NCBI GenBank assembly: GCA_019415925.1
Contig: DXYG01000083.1
Coordinates: 1 to 11,379, forward strand
Source: Clostridiales bacterium
Lineage (GTDB): Bacteria; Bacillota; Clostridia; Oscillospirales; Acutalibacteraceae
Direction: 5' to 3'
DNA: 11,379 nucleotides
Position 1 is the first letter of the stretch; the number at the start of each line of letters is the position of its first letter. The notes under the pieces are model-generated. The model saw only the letters and a program-made list of their open reading frames with translations, was not told where the DNA came from and made no database searches. Below, one piece after another: positions 7,458 to 11,379 of the stretch. The position numbers were made by a program, and so were the translations under genes.

Positions 7458-8753
7458 TTAAGAAATTATCGCATTTACAAGGTCTGCTCCGTTGTTATTT
7501 ACCGCAACAAGCTCGACCTTCAGTTCACGCCCAACATCATCTGTTGAAACATCATCAAGGAACAAATCGTTTTCAAAGCGAAGCATTGACGAGGGAATTA
7601 TCAGCCTTTCGCCGATATTCTTTCCCTTTAGCTGAGCTATCAAATCTCCGCCTGTCACAAGCCCTGAAACGTTCACACCTCCGCCGAAAAAGTTATTCTT
7701 AATCGGCTGAGTATTTATCGTGATATTCGGGAATTTCTCATTTATCATCGTCATTATTTTTTTCATAAACGGATAAACGCCTGTTCCGCAGGCTACCGTT
7801 ACTGTGTGAATCGGCTTTTCATCGTATTCAAGCTCTTCAAGCGCCCATTTCACGTCGTCGGTGAGGTACGCTATCATTCCAACACCGTCCTCAAGTGCCG
7901 CAAAATCCTCGTAAAACTCAGGAGCAGGAATTTCTCGCTCGGCAAGAATGTAAAATTCATCGCCTGCAAAGAAAATTCTTCTACCGTGCTTTTCCTTGCA
8001 CATATCGCCGTAGCTCTCAATTAAATCAAGCGTCTGAGCCGCCGTTTCCTTATTATAAGGTACAAGCGGATACAAGCCGTCCCTGTAGGCTGTAAGTCCT
8101 ACGGGAACAATCGCCGTCATCTCAACACCGAGCTTTTCAAGGTCACGCATTGTTCTTAAAAGCTCGTCTCCGTCGTTGATTCCGGGGCAGGCTACAATCT
8201 GACAATTCAGCGTTATTCCTGCGTCGGCAAAGCGTTTGAGGTTTTTAAGTGCGTCACCGGCAAAGCGGTTGTTCATCATTTTACAGCGTAACTCGGGATT
8301 TGTTGTATGCACTGAAACGTTTATCGGACTTATGTGCATTTTAATAATTCGCTCAATTTCGTGCTCGGTAATGTTCGTCAGTGTGATATAGTTGCCGAAT
8401 AAAAACGAAAGTCGGCTGTCGTCGTCCTTGAAATAGAGCGACTTGCGCAGTCCTTTTGGGAGCTGGTCGATAAAGCAGAAAATGCACTTGTTTCGGCAGG
8501 AATGCTGCTCGTCCATAAGGTAGGTTTCAAATTCAAGTCCGATTTCGTCGTACTCGCCCTTTGTTATTTCAACGGTTCTTGTGTTTTCACCGTCGCAAAT
8601 TTCAAGCGAAAGATGCCTGTTGACCTGATAAAACCTGTAGTCGAGCACATCGACAATTTCATTTGAGTTTATTTTCAGCAGAGTTTCTCCGCTTTTAATT
8701 CCTGCTTGTTCGGCGTGACTGCCCTTAGTCACGTTGTAAATTTTTACAGCCAC
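7458..8753 (-). CDS. PDZ-radical SAM-DUF512 protein
   Basis: This 431-residue protein of unproven function is conserved in Clostridia and commonly found next to der. The N terminus (1-65) is PDZ-like (GSHAEQAGIKSGETLLKIN). A CxxxCxxC iron-sulfur motif follows as CRNKCIFC (C86, C90, C93), which fits the radical SAM cluster spacing. LSFLFGNYITLTN (115-127) and NVSVHTTNPELR (145-156) are typical of the family. The C-terminal DUF512 (about 220-425) includes VTVACGTGVYPF (318-329) and FFGGGVNVSGLVTGGD (355-370). The start is GTG 8751-8753, with GAGGTG 5 nt upstream. It is the first gene of the DUF512-der-plsY unit, which may hint at a ribosome or translation role, but the substrate is unknown. Confidence 0.9.
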   Translation of the reverse strand: MAVKIYNVTKGSHAEQAGIKSGETLLKINSNEIVDVLDYRFYQVNRHLSLEICDGENTRTVEITKGEYDEIGLEFETYLMDEQHSCRNKCIFCFIDQLPKGLRKSLYFKDDDSRLSFLFGNYITLTNITEHEIERIIKMHISPINVSVHTTNPELRCKMMNNRFAGDALKNLKRFADAGITLNCQIVACPGINDGDELLRTMRDLEKLGVEMTAIVPVGLTAYRDGLYPLVPYNKETAAQTLDLIESYGDMCKEKHGRRIFFAGDEFYILAEREIPAPEFYEDFAALEDGVGMIAYLTDDVKWALEELEYDEKPIHTVTVACGTGVYPFMKKIMTMINEKFPNITINTQPIKNNFFGGGVNVSGLVTGGDLIAQLKGKNIGERLIIPSSMLRFENDLFLDDVSTDDVGRELKVELVAVNNNGADLVNAIIS

Positions 8754-8794
8754 ACTTTCACCTCAACAAATAGTAGCTTTTTAGTAGTATTTAT

Positions 8795-8823
8795 ATTTTA
8801 CACAAATCGGTGCAAATAATCAA
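8795..8823 (-). promoter_or_regulatory. Probable sigma-A promoter of the DUF512-der-plsY operon
   Basis: On the minus strand TTGATT (8818-8823, four of six), a 17-nt spacer and TAAAAT (8795-8800, five of six) lie about 40 nt before the GTG start. The location just past the rpmF terminator fits a new transcription unit. Confidence 0.5.
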
Positions 8824-8836
8824 GAAAAATTACGCA

Positions 8837-8867
8837 AAACAAAAGGGCGAACAGAAAACTGCCGCCC
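8837..8867 (-). terminator. Intrinsic terminator of the yceD-rpmF unit
   Basis: In the minus-strand transcript GGGCG (8863-8867) pairs with CGCCC (8845-8849), and an inner CAG/CTG pair closes a TTTT loop. TTTTGTTTT follows directly (8836-8844). The hairpin plus U-tract starts 57 nt past the rpmF stop and precedes the next promoter. Confidence 0.75.
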
Positions 8868-8923
8868 ATAGTGTTTAGTAGGTTTAAGGCTTTAGCCGCT
8901 TATTGTGCGGTGTTACCTTTGAA

Positions 8924-9112
8924 TTACTGCTCGTCTTTCTTTACGATAACCTGTCTGCCGTTGTACATACCACAGTTACCGCAAGCTCTGTGAGCTGCCA
9001 TTAACTCACCGCAGTTAGGACATGTTGTGAGTGTAGGAGCGTTAAGCTTCCATACTGTTGAACGTCTTGAGCTCTTTCTTGCGTGTGATGTTTTTCTCTT
9101 GGGTACTGCCAT
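8924..9112 (-). CDS. rpmF: 50S ribosomal protein L32 (four-cysteine form)
   Basis: This 62-residue protein of the large ribosomal subunit starts with the hallmark MAVPKRKTSHARKSSRRS and has a zinc ribbon formed by C31, C34, C44 and C47 (CPNCG then CGNCG). This is the cysteine-containing form; some bacteria use cysteine-free L32 paralogues under zinc shortage. The ATG at 9112 has a strong AAGGAGGTC Shine-Dalgarno. It follows yceD by 27 nt, the classical yceD-rpmF pairing. The often-following plsX is absent here, because a terminator closes the unit. A small CCGC/GCGG hairpin (8896-8910) lies just after the stop. Confidence 0.98.
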   Translation of the reverse strand: MAVPKRKTSHARKSSRRSTVWKLNAPTLTTCPNCGELMAAHRACGNCGMYNGRQVIVKKDEQ

Positions 9113-9139
9113 TACAAAGACCTCCTTACAAAATTTATA

Positions 9140-9634
9140 TTAATCCATAAACTGTTTAAGCATCTCAAGCCTCGGGTCAATTTCACGCTTGTCACAGGAG
9201 CAATCACCTTCGTTGAGGTTCTTGCCGCAAATCTGACACAAGCCCTTGCAGTCGTCCTTGCAGAGATTTTTCTGCGGGAGCGAAAGCAGAATGTCTGAAA
9301 TGACAATATCGTCAAGCTCGAGTTTAAAATCAGGTGTTTCAATATAATCGTCGTTGCCGTCATCAACCAGAGTCTGTGCAAGCTTATGCTCAAAGAGCAT
9401 ATCCATTTCTCTTGTAAAATCCGTTGAGCACCTGTCACAGCTGCGAGAATAGCTGAAGCAGGCTCTTATTGTAAGACTTACAAGGCTTGCCCTGTTCTTT
9501 GCTGTAGCGGTAACATCAATCGGAGTTCTGAATGGAAAAACACCGTCAATGTCAATATCTGCAATATCAAGCTTATAATTAACCTGTTTTTCTTCGCCTT
9601 CGTTCTGAAAGACCGATTTAAGTTCAAAAAGCAT
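9140..9634 (-). CDS. yceD: YceD/DUF177 family protein
   Basis: This 164-residue DUF177 protein belongs to a family implicated in 23S rRNA metabolism in plants and E. coli and almost always sits upstream of rpmF. A CDRC pair (C66, C69) is followed by the conserved cysteine-rich tail LCKDDCKGLCQICGKN (124-139), then CSC (145-147) and the DPRLEMLKQF ending (153-162). These cysteines probably bind zinc. The frame stays open upstream to 9709, but ATG 9632-9634 is the right start: GAGGTG lies 6 nt before it, MLFELKS is a normal family N terminus, and the upstream extension runs over the promoter (9681-9709). Confidence 0.9.
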   Translation of the reverse strand: MLFELKSVFQNEGEEKQVNYKLDIADIDIDGVFPFRTPIDVTATAKNRASLVSLTIRACFSYSRSCDRCSTDFTREMDMLFEHKLAQTLVDDGNDDYIETPDFKLELDDIVISDILLSLPQKNLCKDDCKGLCQICGKNLNEGDCSCDKREIDPRLEMLKQFMD

Positions 9635-9680
9635 AATTGCACCTCTTGACCGCATAACGCATATTAAAACGCTGTTTATT

Positions 9681-9709
9681 ATTATACAAAAGGTTTGAGC
9701 CTTTGTCAA
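9681..9709 (-). promoter_or_regulatory. Perfect-consensus sigma-A promoter of yceD-rpmF
   Basis: On the minus strand TTGACA (9704-9709) and TATAAT (9681-9686) are both exact consensus hexamers with an optimal 17-nt spacer. Upstream DNA is AT-rich and could act as an UP element. The spacer holds a 5-bp inverted repeat, AAAGG (9689-9693) and CCTTT (9700-9704), as written on the plus strand, which could be a binding site or chance. Strong constitutive expression fits a ribosomal protein gene. Confidence 0.85.
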
Positions 9710-9840
9710 CTGAAAAATATGATAATTTAAGCATTATTTTTTAAAATAAAGTCGGGAAAAATGAATAATTTTCATATAAAGAAATATGCAGTATTATTCT
9801 TAGCTTTAAAAGATTTTTTATTCCAAATCAGAAATTTATT
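9710..9840. other. AT-rich intergenic stretch with no gene
   Basis: About 130 nt of A/T-dominated sequence lies between the yceD promoter and the inverted-repeat element. I see no gene, RNA or clear terminator here. The part nearest the promoter may serve as an UP element. Confidence 0.5.
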
Positions 9841-9868
9841 CATTGTTCAAGTAAGATAAACCATAATT

Positions 9869-9885
9869 TGTCGAGTGCCTCGACA
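9869..9885. repeat. Short hairpin at the left end of the element
   Basis: TGTCGAG and CTCGACA form a perfect 7-bp stem around a TGC loop. It begins within the last bases of the left terminal repeat and enters the extra left-arm segment, so it has no partner at the right end of the element. Confidence 0.6.
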
Positions 9886-10019
9886 CGCAAATCGGGTGGA
9901 AAAGTCAGTTTGTTTGGAAAAAATTGTAGCCCGAATTTTAAGTTGATATATCGGTGACGTTTCGGGACGTCAAGTATGCCGTCCCCTACGGCTATAGAGG
10001 AAACGTTTATTTTATAACT

Positions 10020-10104
10020 GTAGCGAGCGACGCCCCCGTCGCTCACGGATAATCCCGCAAACGTTGTTTTAAGGAATTTGAGCGACGAGGGCGTCGCTCG
10101 CTAC
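10020..10104. repeat. Two palindromic units in inverted orientation
   Basis: Each unit is a perfect 8-bp hairpin, GAGCGACG and CGTCGCTC, with a 4-nt loop: CCCC at 10033-10036 in the left unit (10025-10044) and AGGG at 10088-10091 in the right unit (10080-10099). Both are flanked by GTAGC or its complement and separated by about 35 nt. The paired arrangement is like REP/BIME elements. It is far more GC-rich than its surroundings, which suggests a different origin. Confidence 0.75.
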
Positions 10105-10169
10105 GATTTTGCACAAACGTTTCATTTACAGTCGTAGGGACAAATTATGGTTTATTTCACAAAACAATG

Positions 10170-10201
10170 AAAAGCGGCAAGGTATAACCCCTGCCGCTTT
10201 T
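10170..10201 (-). terminator. Intrinsic terminator of the ABC ATPase gene
   Basis: In the minus-strand transcript the arm AAAAGCGGCA pairs perfectly with TGCCGCTTTT, and GGG/CCT-type pairs extend the stem inward around a short loop. TTTTCATTGTTTT follows. A/T runs on both sides mean it could stop transcription in either direction. It begins 12 nt past the stop codon, and its U-rich tail runs into the end of the inverted-repeat element. Confidence 0.8.
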
Positions 10202-10213
10202 ATTGAACTAAAA

Positions 10214-11323
10214 TCAGTTTGTGATAGTCTGCTCTGTTTCCTTGTCGAAAATGTGAAGCTTGCTGAGGTCAAAAGCAACCTTGATGTTGTCGCCGGGCTT
10301 TGCTGTTGATGTAGGCTCAACACGAGCAGTAACGGGAACACCGCCGATGTTAACATAAAGGTAAATCTCTGCACCCATAAGCTCTGTAACGTCAACGTTA
10401 GCGTCGAGGAGACAATTGGACTTTGCAAGGAAGTCAGGCTCGTCGTGAACGTGCTCAGGACGAATACCGAATACAACTTCTTTGCCGACATAAGCGTCAA
10501 GCTTACCGCCCTGTGCCTTTTCAGCAGGAACAGGAACCTTATACTTATCAAAGTTAAGTGTATAGTTTGCGCCTTCCTTTGCAAGAGTAGCGTTGATGAA
10601 GTTCATCTGAGGTGAACCGATAAAGCCGGCAACGAACATATTGCAAGGTAAGTCATAGAGGTGCTGAGGAGTATCAACCTGCTGAATGAAGCCGTCCTTC
10701 ATAACAACAATTCTTGTACCCATTGTCATAGCCTCTGTCTGGTCGTGGGTTACATAGATAAATGTTGTGCCGAGACGCTGATAGAGCTTTGAAATCTCTG
10801 TACGCATCTGAGCACGGAGCTTTGCGTCAAGGTTTGAAAGCGGTTCGTCAAGAAGGAATACCTTAGGATTACGTACGATAGCACGTCCGAGAGCAACACG
10901 CTGTCTTTGACCGCCGGAGAGAGCCTTAGGCTTTCTGTCGAGGTACTGTTCAATTCCGAGAATACGAGCAGCTTCTTCTACTCTGCGCTTAATTTCTTCC
11001 TTGGGAGTCTTTCTTAACTTAAGACCGAAAGCCATATTATCATAAACGGTCATATGAGGATAAAGAGCATAGTTCTGGAAAACCATTGCGATATCTCTGT
11101 CCTTGGGTGCTACGTCGTTTGCGAGCATATCGCCGATGTAAAGCTCACCCTTTGAAATATCCTCAAGACCTGCAATCATTCTTAAAGTAGTTGATTTACC
11201 GCAGCCTGAAGGACCAACGAGAATGATAAATTCCTTGTCGGCAATTTCAAGGTTGAAGTCTGTAACAGCAGTAACGCCGCCGTCATAAATTTTGTAGACA
11301 TGTTTTAATGATACATTTGCCAT
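10214..11323 (-). CDS. Sugar ABC transporter ATPase, MsmX/UgpC type
   Basis: This 369-residue cytosolic ATPase powers CUT1-type carbohydrate importers. The nucleotide-binding domain has Walker A GPSGCGKST (37-45), Q-loop Q83, signature LSGGQ (135-139), Walker B with D159-E160, a D-loop SNLD (163-166) and H193 of the H-loop. The C-terminal TOBE-like regulatory region (about 235-369) includes FGIRPEHV. The length is typical. The ATG at 11323 has GGAGGT 7 nt upstream. There is a terminator directly behind it and no permease or binding-protein gene in the window, which fits the stand-alone MsmK/MsmX pattern in which one ATPase serves several sugar importers. Genes to the right of the window could change that reading. 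Confidence 0.95.
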   Translation of the reverse strand: MANVSLKHVYKIYDGGVTAVTDFNLEIADKEFIILVGPSGCGKSTTLRMIAGLEDISKGELYIGDMLANDVAPKDRDIAMVFQNYALYPHMTVYDNMAFGLKLRKTPKEEIKRRVEEAARILGIEQYLDRKPKALSGGQRQRVALGRAIVRNPKVFLLDEPLSNLDAKLRAQMRTEISKLYQRLGTTFIYVTHDQTEAMTMGTRIVVMKDGFIQQVDTPQHLYDLPCNMFVAGFIGSPQMNFINATLAKEGANYTLNFDKYKVPVPAEKAQGGKLDAYVGKEVVFGIRPEHVHDEPDFLAKSNCLLDANVDVTELMGAEIYLYVNIGGVPVTARVEPTSTAKPGDNIKVAFDLSKLHIFDKETEQTITN

Positions 11324-11347
11324 TTAATAAACCTCCAATAATCCAGA

Positions 11348-11361
11348 AAGTAATAATACTT
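11348..11361. promoter_or_regulatory. Small inverted repeat upstream of the ABC ATPase gene
   Basis: AAGTA and TACTT are separated by ATAA, 25 nt before the gene start. This AT-rich edge should hold the promoter, but no complete -35/-10 pair can be assigned before the window ends. The operator role is speculative. Confidence 0.25.
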
Positions 11362-11379
11362 CATTACATATAATAATAT

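Larger units (their letters stand above)
9841..10169. mobile_element. Nested inverted-repeat element, MITE/REP-like, about 330 bp
   Basis: A perfect 17-bp inverted repeat, ATAAACCATAATTTGTC, bounds the core at 9856-9872 and 10139-10155. A further CATTGTT (9841-9847) and AACAATG (10163-10169) extend it with a few mismatches. Inside, 9981-10045 matches the reverse complement of 10079-10141, with about two single-base gaps and AAACGTTT at 10001-10008 and 10115-10122. The innermost 26 bp (10020-10045 and 10079-10104) differ at one position. The left arm carries about 108 extra nt (9873-9980). There is no credible gene inside, so any movement would need an enzyme supplied from elsewhere. Mobility is inference; the repeat structure is visible. 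Confidence 0.6.

Noticed and set aside
8888..8910. Second terminator or riboswitch after rpmF
   Set aside because: The GGCT/AGCC and CCGC/GCGG stems are only 4 bp each and lack a U-tract; the stronger terminator lies at 8837-8867.
9635..9709. Longer N terminus for YceD
   Set aside because: The extension overlaps the -35 and -10 of a perfect promoter and the strong ribosome binding site belongs to ATG 9634.
9840..10046. Minus-strand open frame of 68 codons inside the repeat element
   Set aside because: It is composed of the inverted-repeat arm and the extra segment, has no ribosome binding site, and resembles no protein I recognise.
10020..10104. Possible CRISPR repeats
   Set aside because: There are only two units, in inverted orientation, with one spacer and no cas genes; this is a palindromic repeat pair.
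10126..10584. Minus-strand open frame of 152 codons overlapping the ABC ATPase end
   Set aside because: It is an alternate frame of the ATPase gene with serine/leucine-rich low-complexity translation and crosses the terminator.

Overview
The window looks like chromosomal housekeeping sequence from a low-to-moderate GC Gram-positive bacterium, most likely a gut Clostridia member of the Ruminococcaceae/Oscillospiraceae type. This is inferred from strong AGGAGG-type ribosome binding sites, frequent TTG and GTG starts, a four-cysteine ribosomal protein L32, a CmpB-type membrane protein and a TOPRIM-DUF4093 protein. All eleven supported genes lie on the minus strand, so transcription runs from right to left. 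No plus-strand gene is credible.

Reading in the direction of transcription: (1) 10214-11323 encodes a complete MsmX/UgpC-type sugar ABC ATPase with its own terminator and no transporter partner in view. (2) 9635-10213 has no gene. It holds that terminator, a roughly 330-bp nested inverted-repeat element that looks like a non-autonomous mobile element (MITE/REP-like), an AT-rich stretch, and a perfect-consensus sigma-A promoter. (3) That promoter drives yceD (DUF177) and rpmF (L32), closed by a terminator at 8837-8867. (4) A second promoter (8795-8823) drives a DUF512/PDZ radical-SAM protein, der and plsY, which are closely packed. (5) A third promoter (5329-5357) starts a six-gene run: a HIT hydrolase, a purine-type phosphoribosyltransferase, comEC, holA, a TOPRIM/DUF4093 RNase M5-like protein and a small CmpB-family membrane protein. 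Gene gaps there are short or absent, and comEC overlaps holA. (6) At the left edge a promoter with an extended -10 fires out of the window.

Functionally the genes cover sugar import energetics, ribosome biogenesis (L32, Der, YceD, possible 5S rRNA maturation), phospholipid synthesis (PlsY), nucleotide salvage, replication (HolA) and DNA uptake (ComEC). I did not find a new defence or mobile gene system. The most unusual items are the nested inverted-repeat element, a ComEC whose metallo-beta-lactamase domain has lost every recognisable metal ligand, a hairpin that buries the ribosome binding site of the last gene, and holA and the TOPRIM gene sharing one frame with only one TAG codon between them.
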